Assembly (NCBI GenBank): GCA_900100325.1
Contig: LT629697.1
Coordinates: 992,001 to 1,056,000 of the forward strand
Source: Frankineae bacterium MT45
GTDB lineage: Bacteria > Actinomycetota > Actinomycetes > Mycobacteriales > Jatrophihabitantaceae
Direction of reading: 5' to 3'
DNA: 64,000 bases
Both the position numbers and the translations under genes were made by a program. Below the pieces are notes generated by a model. The model saw only the letters and a program-made list of their open reading frames with translations, made no database searches and had not been told where the DNA came from. This document shows positions 25,701-34,449 of the stretch, piece by piece (position 1 is the first letter of the stretch; every line of letters starts with the position of its first letter).

Positions 25701-27767
25701 ATGTCTGCACGCCTGGCACCTGTTCGAATCGCAGTTGTACTCGCTCTGCTCGTAGGCTTGCTGGTCGCAGCTGTCTCCTCGCCTGGGTCCGCGAGCGCCG
25801 TCACGCCGACCGGACTGCTGCCCGCCGGTAGCACCTTGCTCGCCGGGCAGTCGCTTAGCTCGCCCAACAGCAGATTCGTCCTGAGCATGCAGGGTGACGG
25901 CAACCTCGTTATCTATGACTTCTTCCATCGTCCAATGTGGGCATCGAACACGTCCGGTAAGGGCGTGTCCCACCTCGTGGTGCAGACTGACGGCAACCTG
26001 GTTATCTACAACGCCAAGGGAGCGACGTGGAACACGCGCACGAAGAGTGCCCCTGGTGAGTTGGCCATGCAGAGCGATGGGAATCTGATCCTTCTCAACG
26101 CTGCAGGCGCTCCGACCTGGGCATCGCACACAGCTCTGCCTCTTGGGTCGACGAGCAACCCGAACCCCACGGCCGTGCCGGCCACGCCCGCCAATCGATC
26201 CGTACTTCAGGTTGGCGACACGCTCACCAGCGGGCAGGGAATCAGTTCGCCGGACGGTCGGTACTCGGCGATCATGCAGCCAGACGGCAATTTCGTCGTC
26301 TACGGCCCGTTCAGCAACGTCATGTGGATGTCGAACGCCGGCGGTCGGCCGGGCGCAAGACTGGTTCTGCAGGGTGACGGAAACCTGGTCGAGTACAGCC
26401 CTGCCAACATCCCACTCTTCTTCACGGCCACGTCGGCCGGCGCAGTCCTGGTCATGCAGAGCGACGGCCACCTCGTCCTTTACTCCAGCACCTACGTGCC
26501 GCTCTGGTACGTAGGCGCTGGATCGCCTTCACCGGCCCCAAAGCTCAACCGTGGTGAGACGCTCGCGGTCAACCAGACGCTCTCGTCCCCGAGCGGCGCC
26601 TACCGGCTGGTGCAGCAGTCAGACGGCAACCTCGTGACCTACAACCGGAGCAACGTGGCCGTCTGGAGCTCGCGGACGAGTGGGTCGCCGGGTGCTACGG
26701 CGACGCTCGACTCCAGCGGAGACTTCGTCGTCAAGGACACCACCGGCGCGAATCTCTTCATGAGCTACACCAGTAGCGCCGCCTACCTCACTCTGTTGGA
26801 CACCGGCAATCTCGTCGTGGCGCTCGGAAGTGGCGCACTCGTCTGGGCTTCGCAGGGACAGGTCCGTCCGATGCCTGCCTTCCTCTCCAATGCAGCGGTG
26901 CAGACGACCGTCCCACCGACGTCGGTGAGCCGCTACGTCCGCAATGTCACCGGCGCCTCAAGCGACGTCACGTACTGGTATGCCCGCGGTGCCACCGACG
27001 CTGCGGCGAACGCCAGCGGTCATCAGTACGTGTCACTGCTGGACATCGGAGCGCAGACCACCACCGGTGTGCTGCTTTCGGCGATCGCGGCCTACGTCTC
27101 CTATCCCAAGCTTGTCCTGGCGATGAACGCCTACGTCGACGGCTACGCCAGCAAGCGCAAGGCGAACGCACCGGTCGTCATCGCTCTCGGGACGAACAAC
27201 GACAGCACCTCGCTGAGCGCGACCATCGGGCGACTCTGGTCGCGGCAGGTGGTGAATCCTGTGGCGGTCCACGCTGCCGGGATCTCCGGCATCACCATCG
27301 CCGGCGCCAACGACATCGAGCCCGGGTTCCGGGGCAGCCCCTCATCGACCAAGGCGTGGCTGAGCGGATACCTGGCCTCCACCGGCCAGCCGTTCGTCTT
27401 CAACGGATCAGCCGATGGCTGCAGCTGGACGGTCGCCGTCTCCCACTGCAACAACGGGTGGACGAGCATGGACCTGTACCAGCTGAGCACGGGCATGGCG
27501 CCCGGGCAGATGCTGAGCCTCCCGCAGATCTACAACTCCACGATGCCCAAGCAGTGGAAGTACATCTCGCTGACCGGTATTGCCTACGGTCAGCCGAAGG
27601 TGAACTTCGGCGGCGCCCTCACGGAGCGGTCGGCCTGTGACATCGCCGGACCGTGCGCGAGCCCGGCGACGGCGACGGCCTGGAGCAACCTCTGGGCTCA
27701 GCTGATCTCCGACCCGCGGACCAAACCGACCACGCTGCCCTGGGCTACGGATCTGACGATCAACTAG
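25701..27767 (+). CDS. Secreted multi-B-lectin protein with an unrecognised C-terminal domain
   Basis: 688 residues; ATG with CAGGAGA 8 nt upstream. Signal peptide 1-34 (cleavage near ASA/VT). Residues about 40-395 carry at least seven bulb-lectin (B-type mannose-binding) repeats recognisable by QxDGNLVxY: MQGDGNLVIY, VQTDGNLVIY, MQSDGNLILL, MQPDGNFVVY, LQGDGNLVEY, MQSDGHLVLY, QQSDGNLVTY, then two decayed ones. Residues about 405-688 are another domain with GANDIEPGF, a disulphide-compatible Cys set and SLPQIYNSTMPKQW; the layout suggests a TIM-barrel glycan enzyme but I cannot name the family. Convergent with the next gene. Lies just after the exporter, so it may bind the exported mannose-type glycan. 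Confidence 0.8.
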   Translation: MSARLAPVRIAVVLALLVGLLVAAVSSPGSASAVTPTGLLPAGSTLLAGQSLSSPNSRFVLSMQGDGNLVIYDFFHRPMWASNTSGKGVSHLVVQTDGNLVIYNAKGATWNTRTKSAPGELAMQSDGNLILLNAAGAPTWASHTALPLGSTSNPNPTAVPATPANRSVLQVGDTLTSGQGISSPDGRYSAIMQPDGNFVVYGPFSNVMWMSNAGGRPGARLVLQGDGNLVEYSPANIPLFFTATSAGAVLVMQSDGHLVLYSSTYVPLWYVGAGSPSPAPKLNRGETLAVNQTLSSPSGAYRLVQQSDGNLVTYNRSNVAVWSSRTSGSPGATATLDSSGDFVVKDTTGANLFMSYTSSAAYLTLLDTGNLVVALGSGALVWASQGQVRPMPAFLSNAAVQTTVPPTSVSRYVRNVTGASSDVTYWYARGATDAAANASGHQYVSLLDIGAQTTTGVLLSAIAAYVSYPKLVLAMNAYVDGYASKRKANAPVVIALGTNNDSTSLSATIGRLWSRQVVNPVAVHAAGISGITIAGANDIEPGFRGSPSSTKAWLSGYLASTGQPFVFNGSADGCSWTVAVSHCNNGWTSMDLYQLSTGMAPGQMLSLPQIYNSTMPKQWKYISLTGIAYGQPKVNFGGALTERSACDIAGPCASPATATAWSNLWAQLISDPRTKPTTLPWATDLTIN

Positions 27768-27769
27768 CT

Positions 27770-27796
27770 AGAGGCACTGACCTCTCGCACGTCAGT
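27770..27796. terminator. Short hairpins between convergent genes
   Basis: AGAGG/CCTCT (27770, 27781) and the overlapping ACTGAC/GTCAGT (27776, 27791) can form alternative stems in the 24-bp gap. No T-run, weak case for a bidirectional terminator. Confidence 0.3.
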
Positions 27797-30086
27797 TGAT
27801 GTGAACGCCGTCGGTTGTCGGGATGCCTGACGGCACCTGAGCCACGGAGATGCCGGCCACGCGGAACCAGAGCGTCCGGATGTCCGGCGCCAACACGCAC
27901 CGCAAGCCGCTGGCAGCGAACGAGATGTTCTCGGTGCCGCTCGCGGGCACGACGACGTCGGAGGTGACTTCGTGGGTCGTACGCAGGTCCGTGGTCGCCG
28001 ACTGCTTCGTATCCGAGCGGGTAACCGTCAGTTCAGAGGTCAGATTGCAGGGTGTGTTCGACACCTGGAACGTGACCGTGACACTGCTCGGATGATTCGC
28101 GGTATTCACCAGGTACAAGCGTGCATGTGACTCAATAGCCCAGACGTGGCTGCCGGACTCGCTACTCTCGACCGACGAGAACCCCTCTCCAGGACTTGAC
28201 GTTGTCGGGTGCAGAACCGAGTAGGTGTCAAAGGGCGCTGGATCGACGTTGGCGAGACTGAACATCATCCAGCGGCCGGTCGAGGATCTCGCCACAGGTG
28301 CTCCGAGCAGGGACCGGTAGGTCGTCTGTACGGTCCGCGTCGTGTACGCGGCCTGATCGACGTGTACCGCGCAGAAACCCGCCGCCCGTGCTTGCTTCAC
28401 CTGGGTGGCCAGGTTGGGTGACAGCGATTGGTACCAGTCTCCCTCGGCGGTATCCTTCAGCCCGCCATAGCTGAAGCGGAGGCTAGTGCTGAAGATGTAG
28501 GGCCACATGTGCGTGTAATCGTCCATGTGGTTGATCGGGCCGGCCTCCGGATACGGCACGAGGGGCATCTCCAAGACCGGGCAGTCCTTGGGTAGCACGG
28601 CCTCAGCTGCGCGCACATAGTTGCGCATCTCGACCTGAAATTGCACGGCGGACTTGTAATTGATTGTCAATGGCGACAACGCGGCGTCCACGAACGCCAC
28701 GAGCAGCATCAGCGCGCAGACAGCTGGACCAATCCAGCGCCGACGACCTTCGCGTCGATCACTGTGACGATCCATAAGCGCCGTAACGAGCAAACCTAAG
28801 CAGAGGAAGGCTACGCAGAATACGAATACGCAGATGCGCTCCCACGCTCGGATGTTCGGGCTGACGAGGGAGGCAAAGATCGAGCCGAGCCCGCTTGTGA
28901 CGTAGAAGCCGACGCATATTACGAATACAGCCGGCCAGAAGCCGAGGCTCGCTACGTACGGTGCGAGGCGCCGGGTGCGGGGACCATTAATCCACCGGAA
29001 GAACAGGAACAGGGTTGTGACAACTATGGCGATGGCGCCGAGCGTACTGTTCGGCGAGTCCTGTCCAGCGACGGCCGGCAGCTGACCGAATGTCGTGTTG
29101 GCGAGTCCGGTGTGCAGCGCAATACCAGCGGCGCCGCTCGGACGCACCAAAGTGAAGAGAGACCCGCCGAAGAGCTGACTCTCCGTGGGCAATCGCTGGA
29201 CCGCCCCATTGCCGATACTCGCTGTCACCGCGGAGAGCTTGATCGCGAGCAGAGTGAAGGCGAACACGACAGGAATGATGGCAGCGAGGATGTAGGACTT
29301 GAATGAGCCGCGGAAGCGGCGCCCCATCGCGATCTGCACCACCACCGCCGTGAAGATGAGCACCGCACTAAAGACCGCGTAGTACACGCCGCTGAGAGCA
29401 ACGATGATGGCCGCGATTGCTGTCAGACTGAATCGGAGTTTCTGCCCTGGCGCCGACCACGGCTTGTCACACCAACCGCGGACGACGATCAGCATCACCA
29501 TCAGTCCGAGCGGCACCGGAAAGTAGTCACCCAGAAACGGCTGGGCAAGATGCAGGCCGTGCCACGGTACCGCGGTGAAGGCGAAGGAGAGAATCGAAGC
29601 CGGAGCCGGTCGCATTCCGGCGACGCGGAAAAAGATGCAGGTCGCAATGGGAATCATTGCGTAACTCATCAGGAAGTATGCGTTCACCGTAACGATGGGA
29701 TTTCCGGTCAGCATCGTCAGGAATTTGTACGCGATCAGATGGGTGATATCTGGTTGCGGAAAGTGAGCACTATCCTGCAGGAACGGGTAGCCGAGGGACG
29801 TGTTCGGGGTCCACCAGCCATGGTCGATCATGCCCTTGGCTTCCGAGTAGTACACCGTCATGTCGCCCGCCGACCAGATCGTGCGAATGTTCCACGGTCT
29901 GATTCGGTACGTCTGGATCGCAATTACGAGCGAGACAATTGCCGCTGCGGCGCACCAAGCGGTGTCACGGGCGAGAGTTGCCCACGTGTAGCGAGACTCC
30001 TGTGGCCCATCGGCCTGCTCGGCCGGCTGAGGGGTCTCCTCCTCTGCCGAGGGCGCTGCCTCGTCGCTCACGCTCAGATCGCTCAT
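27792..30086 (-). CDS. Large polytopic membrane protein, probable GT-C type glycosyltransferase
   Basis: 764 residues. Acidic N-terminal tail of about 35 residues, then 11-13 helices to about residue 480 and a soluble extracytoplasmic C-terminal part. The first loop after helix 1 has an Asp/Glu-bearing stretch (WSAGDMTVYYSEAKGMIDHGWW), the position of catalytic acids in GT-C enzymes, and NTSLGYPFLQD follows. No close family recognised; YfhO-like or other lipid-linked sugar transferases are the best guess. ATG 30086. Base composition is visibly less GC-rich than in the flanks. Confidence 0.6.
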   Translation of the reverse strand: MSDLSVSDEAAPSAEEETPQPAEQADGPQESRYTWATLARDTAWCAAAAIVSLVIAIQTYRIRPWNIRTIWSAGDMTVYYSEAKGMIDHGWWTPNTSLGYPFLQDSAHFPQPDITHLIAYKFLTMLTGNPIVTVNAYFLMSYAMIPIATCIFFRVAGMRPAPASILSFAFTAVPWHGLHLAQPFLGDYFPVPLGLMVMLIVVRGWCDKPWSAPGQKLRFSLTAIAAIIVALSGVYYAVFSAVLIFTAVVVQIAMGRRFRGSFKSYILAAIIPVVFAFTLLAIKLSAVTASIGNGAVQRLPTESQLFGGSLFTLVRPSGAAGIALHTGLANTTFGQLPAVAGQDSPNSTLGAIAIVVTTLFLFFRWINGPRTRRLAPYVASLGFWPAVFVICVGFYVTSGLGSIFASLVSPNIRAWERICVFVFCVAFLCLGLLVTALMDRHSDRREGRRRWIGPAVCALMLLVAFVDAALSPLTINYKSAVQFQVEMRNYVRAAEAVLPKDCPVLEMPLVPYPEAGPINHMDDYTHMWPYIFSTSLRFSYGGLKDTAEGDWYQSLSPNLATQVKQARAAGFCAVHVDQAAYTTRTVQTTYRSLLGAPVARSSTGRWMMFSLANVDPAPFDTYSVLHPTTSSPGEGFSSVESSESGSHVWAIESHARLYLVNTANHPSSVTVTFQVSNTPCNLTSELTVTRSDTKQSATTDLRTTHEVTSDVVVPASGTENISFAASGLRCVLAPDIRTLWFRVAGISVAQVPSGIPTTDGVHIN

Positions 30087-30349
30087 CGGGTGCTGTGCCG
30101 GCGAGAATTAGCCAGAATTATTGATCGGTCCACGCACCGGATCCTACCCGCCGCCCCCGGAGTCCCTCGGCGACGGCACAGCAATTCGCCACCTCCGCGC
30201 GCATGCGTAGCTCGGATGTGCGAGGACGTCTCGCGCGCGGCGGTAGGATGATGTTGATTGCGCTGGGCGACTCTGTGAGCCCAGCTTGTTCGCTTTCGCT
30301 CCGGGCCGGGAGCCGACCACTCTGGGGAGTTTCATTCTGTGAGCCGACT

Positions 30350-30748
30350 TTGCGTGCTGCGACACTCTTAAGTAGCGATAAGGTCCGCTTCGTCCTGGCC
30401 GGCGGCTGGAACACACTGCTTTACCTGGTCACCTTCACGGCTGTCCAGTTGCTCTGGGGGGAGTCGCTCGGTTACGTATTGTCACTTACCGTCGCGGCCT
30501 CTATCGTCACGCTGCAAGCCTACTTCGTCGCTCGACGTTGGGTATGGCGAAGTACGAGCGAAGCTCATCGAGAATTTCCGCGCTTCATCTTTGTCTACGT
30601 CGTTCAGTACACGGCAAACTTGCTATTGCTGTATTGCTTCGTGAATCTGCTGGGGGCGCCCGTGATACCGGCCCAGTTGATGATCAACGGGCTTCTGTTG
30701 ATGATGAGCTATTTCGCCCATCGCGGCTGGACGTTCCGCACGACCTGA
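30350..30748 (+). CDS. GtrA-family membrane protein
   Basis: 132 residues if started at TTG 30350; the frame is open further upstream (in-frame ATG 30248), and the real start is uncertain. Four helices in the GtrA pattern: KVRFVLAGGWNTLLYLVTF, SLTVAASIVTLQAYFVARRWVW, FIFVYVVQYTANLLLLY and a last helix with YFAHRGWTF. GtrA proteins help move polyprenyl-phosphate sugars across the membrane. Its partner is probably the GT2 at 33442. The 263 bases before it hold the divergent promoter region and no other gene I can support. Confidence 0.75.
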   Translation: MRAATLLSSDKVRFVLAGGWNTLLYLVTFTAVQLLWGESLGYVLSLTVAASIVTLQAYFVARRWVWRSTSEAHREFPRFIFVYVVQYTANLLLLYCFVNLLGAPVIPAQLMINGLLLMMSYFAHRGWTFRTT

Positions 30749-30792
30749 GTTCGTCACGCGACGGTGATCGCAGATCGCCCATCAAGCATCGG

Positions 30793-31539
30793 CTACTTCG
30801 TCACGACGATCGTGTATCCAAGCGGGTCGTCTTCACTGCCGAGGTGAAGCAGCAGCGATACATGCGCCGCGACTACGCTCACCGCAACGACCGGCAGGGT
30901 CACGAGCCACAATGGAATGAGGGGCAGCTTCCAGCGCGACTTTGGGATGATGTTCCGACCCCACAGGACTATCAACTTGTTGGCGATGATCGCAATATCG
31001 GAGCCGCGTTCTGAGATGGTGACCCCATTGAACTTGGCGAAGATTATCTCCAGGCTGCTCGGCGTATAGCGGAAGAAGTCGTTTGGAATGTAGTGGTATC
31101 TCGCGCTCCACGGAATCGTAAAGACGCCCTGTGCGCCAGGGCGCATGACTCGCCAGATTTCGTCGACGAGCAGTTGATACGTCTGGACGTGCTCAAGTAC
31201 CTCGGTGCAGATGATCCCGTTGAAGGTGGAATCCGGAAACGGAATGTCGACGCCGTTGAAGTAGGTGACATCGGGATTGTCGTACCCGAACTTGTCATCG
31301 GCGTCCGCAATGTCGATTCCGGCGTACTGGACCTTTGACTTGCTCAGCAGAAAGCGATAGGGAGATTGGCCGCACCCAACGTCAAGAACGGCACCACGAT
31401 AGGTCCGTAACTCGCGCTTGAGATCGCGATAGATCGTGAGCATCTGCAGGTCCAACAGCATGCGCCCGTAAAATGCGATCTTGCGCGTAAAGGTATCGGG
31501 TGGCGCGTGGTTTGGTGGCTTCGAGACTTCCTGGCTCAT
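30793..31539 (-). CDS. Class I SAM-dependent methyltransferase
   Basis: 248 residues. SAM site AVLDVGCGQSPY near residue 52, acidic strand end GIDIADADD, GVDIPFPDSTFNGIICTEVLEHV (motif II) and LRPGAQGVFTIPW (motif III), a Methyltransf_11 type. C-terminal ~60 residues add two hydrophobic stretches (LIPLWLVTLPVVAVSVVAA) that may tether it to the membrane. Last gene of the six-gene operon, ATGA overlap with the epimerase. Acceptor sugar unknown. Confidence 0.85.
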   Translation of the reverse strand: MSQEVSKPPNHAPPDTFTRKIAFYGRMLLDLQMLTIYRDLKRELRTYRGAVLDVGCGQSPYRFLLSKSKVQYAGIDIADADDKFGYDNPDVTYFNGVDIPFPDSTFNGIICTEVLEHVQTYQLLVDEIWRVMRPGAQGVFTIPWSARYHYIPNDFFRYTPSSLEIIFAKFNGVTISERGSDIAIIANKLIVLWGRNIIPKSRWKLPLIPLWLVTLPVVAVSVVAAHVSLLLHLGSEDDPLGYTIVVTK

Positions 31540-32525
31540 GCTGGCTGCGGCCGCGCGGCTCGATAGATCGACGTCAGGCGCACGTCATCCTCGGCCAACC
31601 ACGCCGAAAATTTTGCAAATCCGTCGGTCAGGTTCCACTCAGGCGACCAGCCGAGATCGGCGGTGATCGACGTGGAATCGCAGACCCAAACGTCGGTATC
31701 CCAATCGCGATCAGCCATCGAGCCCCAGATGGGCTCACTCGTGATGTTCAGGGTCTTCCTGGCGATCTCGACCAGATCCGCGAGGGATGTCTGGACTCCG
31801 GTACCCACGTTGTAGACACCGCCGAGCACGGTCCGGTCAGCGTCACTCGCGAGTAGGCAGGCCTGTACGACGTCGTCGACGTGGACGTAGTCACGCGCAA
31901 TACTCGGCGAAACCAGCGGAGGTAGCTTCCCCTCCAAGCCGAGTGCCGCCAACCGGGGCATGAGGCGAGTCGGCTCCTCCCAGGGTCCATAGACGCTGTA
32001 GAGCCGAAGCGTAGTAATAGGTATCTCGGACGCGATCGAGGTGTACCGGCAGTACATAGTCGCCGCGGCTTTCGTCACGGCGTAGTGGCTGTTGGGATCG
32101 ACCCATTCGCGCTCACTGGGAGCGTGGTCCTTGTACCCGTATTCGCTCGAAGAACCCGTGTTGACGATCGTGGCGACGTCATGCCTCAGGCACGCCTCAA
32201 CGAGGTTGACGGTGCCGACGATGTTCGTCTCCACCATGCGCTCGACGGAACGTTGCGAGGAGTACGCGCCGTGGGCGGCGAGATGGAACACCCGTTCTGG
32301 ACGCGAGCGCGAGATCAGGTCGACGACCGCGTCACGGTCCTGCAGTGACGCATTCCAGACGGTGATGTCATCCATGATGTCGTCGAGGCGCCAGTTGTCG
32401 CTCGACGGTCCGACCAGGACGTGCACGTCATGGCCGTCGCTCAGGAGGCGCCGCGCCACGTTTGCGCCGACGAACCCTGCCGCGCCGGTTACCAGCACTC
32501 GTCGGGCGTGTGCAAGTCCGCTCAT
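31536..32525 (-). CDS. NAD-dependent sugar epimerase/dehydratase (extended SDR)
   Basis: 329 residues from ATG 32525, which overlaps the upstream stop (ATGA). Rossmann entry VLVTGAAGFVGANVARRL, HLAAHGAYSSQ, catalytic SSSEYG and Y-x3-K (HYAVTKAAA), and the sugar-side RDYVHVDDVVQA. Resembles UDP-glucose 4-epimerase or CDP-sugar epimerase relatives; the exact nucleotide sugar cannot be read. Acts in the operon with a transketolase pair and two methyltransferases, pointing to an unusual branched or methylated sugar. Confidence 0.88.
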   Translation of the reverse strand: MSGLAHARRVLVTGAAGFVGANVARRLLSDGHDVHVLVGPSSDNWRLDDIMDDITVWNASLQDRDAVVDLISRSRPERVFHLAAHGAYSSQRSVERMVETNIVGTVNLVEACLRHDVATIVNTGSSSEYGYKDHAPSEREWVDPNSHYAVTKAAATMYCRYTSIASEIPITTLRLYSVYGPWEEPTRLMPRLAALGLEGKLPPLVSPSIARDYVHVDDVVQACLLASDADRTVLGGVYNVGTGVQTSLADLVEIARKTLNITSEPIWGSMADRDWDTDVWVCDSTSITADLGWSPEWNLTDGFAKFSAWLAEDDVRLTSIYRAARPQPA

Positions 32526-33445
32526 GCGGCTCCCGTCCGGTGCTTGCGCCCGACAGCGGCCAAATTGCCCAGCGGCACGACGAACGTGCGCTTGCGAAGG
32601 CGGGCGCCGAACCGATCCAGAATCTTGATCTTGATCTTGTTCGGTATCGGCACCAACGCGGTCAGGTACGCGGCCGAGTAGCGGTTTCGGATCGTGTCCG
32701 CGCTGACGTCCTCGAACCCGGCCACCTCGAGGAGTTTGGGCGCAGTCTTCAAGTCGTAGAGGTAGGTGTGCTCCACATCGACAATCGGGCTGCGGCTTCC
32801 CATGAGGCGGGCGGACCATGCCTTTGCGTCGTGAACCACGAACACGACGACCCCACCCGGCTTGAGGACGCTGTAGCACAGCCGGAGTATTGCGACCGGG
32901 TCCGGGAGGTGGTCCATCACATGGAAGAGGCATACGACGTCGAAGGTCTCATCGGGGAAGAGACCGGGGCGCATCATGTCGCAGACCATCTTCGATCGGA
33001 CGCTGGGTGCTGCCGCGGCGATGGCCGCGCGGCTCGGCTCTACGCCGGCGACCTCGGAGAACCCCATGGCGAGCGCCTCTTCGAGAACGAAGCCGTTGCC
33101 GCCACCGATCTCAAGGATGGAACCGGACTTGAGATCGTCGGGTACGAAGTCTTCGAGGACCTTGCGGTAGGACCAGCGGAGGTTGTCCAGTTCGTCGCCG
33201 TAGTCAAAGGTGCTGTCTGCATAGAGTTGATCAAGCAGTTCGCCCGAAGCCATCGGGTCAGACCGCAGAAGTGAACAGGCGTCGCACCGGACCCAGCGGT
33301 AGTAACGACGGTCCGGAAGCCGCCGGGCGCTAAAGACCTCGGCCGTGAGCACGTTGGGGTCGAAGTTTGCCGGGTACACCTCGGTCGCGGAGGGACCCGG
33401 CCCGCAGATGGCGCAGGTGGTCGCGTGAAGTCGGACCTCGGTCAC
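32522..33445 (-). CDS. Class I methyltransferase with N-terminal zinc-ribbon-like Cys pairs
   Basis: 307 residues, GTG start in a GTGA overlap. N-terminal CAIC (about 10-13) and CDAC (about 55-58) pairs could bind zinc, as in sugar C-methyltransferases of the NovU/TylC3 type. SAM domain follows: GSILEIGGGNGFVLEEAL, GVEPSRAAIAA, DVVCLFHVMDHLPDP and LKPGGVVVFVVHD. Usual length for those enzymes is about 400, so the C-terminal half is shorter here. Probably methylates a nucleotide sugar made by the neighbours. Confidence 0.82.
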   Translation of the reverse strand: MTEVRLHATTCAICGPGPSATEVYPANFDPNVLTAEVFSARRLPDRRYYRWVRCDACSLLRSDPMASGELLDQLYADSTFDYGDELDNLRWSYRKVLEDFVPDDLKSGSILEIGGGNGFVLEEALAMGFSEVAGVEPSRAAIAAAAPSVRSKMVCDMMRPGLFPDETFDVVCLFHVMDHLPDPVAILRLCYSVLKPGGVVVFVVHDAKAWSARLMGSRSPIVDVEHTYLYDLKTAPKLLEVAGFEDVSADTIRNRYSAAYLTALVPIPNKIKIKILDRFGARLRKRTFVVPLGNLAAVGRKHRTGAA

Positions 33446-34449
33446 GGCCGATCACTCCCATTCGTAGTTGTCGGGGAGACTGGCGCGTTTGCGATGTCCC
33501 TCACGATGTATCCAGGTCGCCTCTTTACCTCGGTGTAGATGTCGGCGATGTAGAAGCCGATGAAGCTGAGGCAGAGTAGTTGGACGCCGCCAAGAAACAG
33601 CACGATGATGATCAGCGAGGTCAGACCGGATGGTGTCGCTGAAGGTCGCACGATCCTCAACACGACCTCGGCAACCGCACCGATCACCGACAGCACCACA
33701 ACACTCATCGCGAGGACGGTGATGGCGTCCAGCGGCGCGTAGGACATCGAAACCAAACCTCGCCTGGCCCAGCCTACGTTCCGTAGCAGCGAGTTCGTCG
33801 TCGTCCCGAACATCCGCTCAGGTCTGACGTACGGGACGCCGATCTGGCGGAATCCGACGTACGCGCGTAGGCCGCGAACGAATCGATACGTCTCCGGCAT
33901 CTGGTTGATCTCGTCGACCACTCGCCGGTCTAGGAGGGAGAAGTCTCCGGCGTCCAGGGGGACCGAGACGTAGGCGGCCTTGCGGAGCGTGCGGTAGAAG
34001 GCCTTGTAGGCGAACCGCATGAAGAAGGACGCTTCCCGGCTGACCCGCTCGCCGTAGATGACCTCGTATCCGTCCCGCCACTTGTGGTAGAAGTCCGCGA
34101 GCAACTCCGGCGGATCCTGAAGGTCACCGTCTAGGAGAGCGACGGCGTCGCCGGTGGCGATGCGCATGCCCGAGCTGAAAGCATTCTGGGAACCAAAGGC
34201 GCGTGAATGCGTTATGACGACCGTCTTCGGGTCCCGAGCCGCCAACTCCGACAGAACGTCGTGGGCGTTGTCCGGACTGCCGTCATTGACGAAGATGATT
34301 TCGTAGTCGACGTCGATCGACTTGAAGGTGTCGGTCAGCCGCTGGTGCATGATCGGCACCGCTTCTGCGTCGCGATAGCAGGCAACTACCGCGGTGAGTT
34401 TCGGTCGGCGGCCTGTGTCGCCGAATGATGCGGACTTCGCATCGCTCAC
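33442..34449 (-). CDS. GT2 glycosyltransferase with two C-terminal helices (ArnC/GtrB-like)
   Basis: 335 residues from GTG 34449, chosen for the GTGA overlap with the upstream stop. GT2 signatures: VVACYRDAEAV, IIFVNDGSPDNAHDVL, DGDLQDPPELL, GERVSREASFFMRFAYKAFYR, GDFSLLDRRV. Two helices near the end (ITVLAMSVVVLSVIGAVAEVV; LIIIVLFLGGVQLLCLSFIGFYIADIY). Predicted to charge polyprenyl phosphate with a sugar; the free GtrA protein at 30350 may be its flippase partner. Confidence 0.88.
   Translation of the reverse strand: MSDAKSASFGDTGRRPKLTAVVACYRDAEAVPIMHQRLTDTFKSIDVDYEIIFVNDGSPDNAHDVLSELAARDPKTVVITHSRAFGSQNAFSSGMRIATGDAVALLDGDLQDPPELLADFYHKWRDGYEVIYGERVSREASFFMRFAYKAFYRTLRKAAYVSVPLDAGDFSLLDRRVVDEINQMPETYRFVRGLRAYVGFRQIGVPYVRPERMFGTTTNSLLRNVGWARRGLVSMSYAPLDAITVLAMSVVVLSVIGAVAEVVLRIVRPSATPSGLTSLIIIVLFLGGVQLLCLSFIGFYIADIYTEVKRRPGYIVRDIANAPVSPTTTNGSDRP

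Noticed and set aside
31536-32933. Longer start for the epimerase (465 residues)
   Set aside because: The extra N-terminus overlaps the upstream methyltransferase gene; ATG 32525 gives the family start and a 4-nt overlap.
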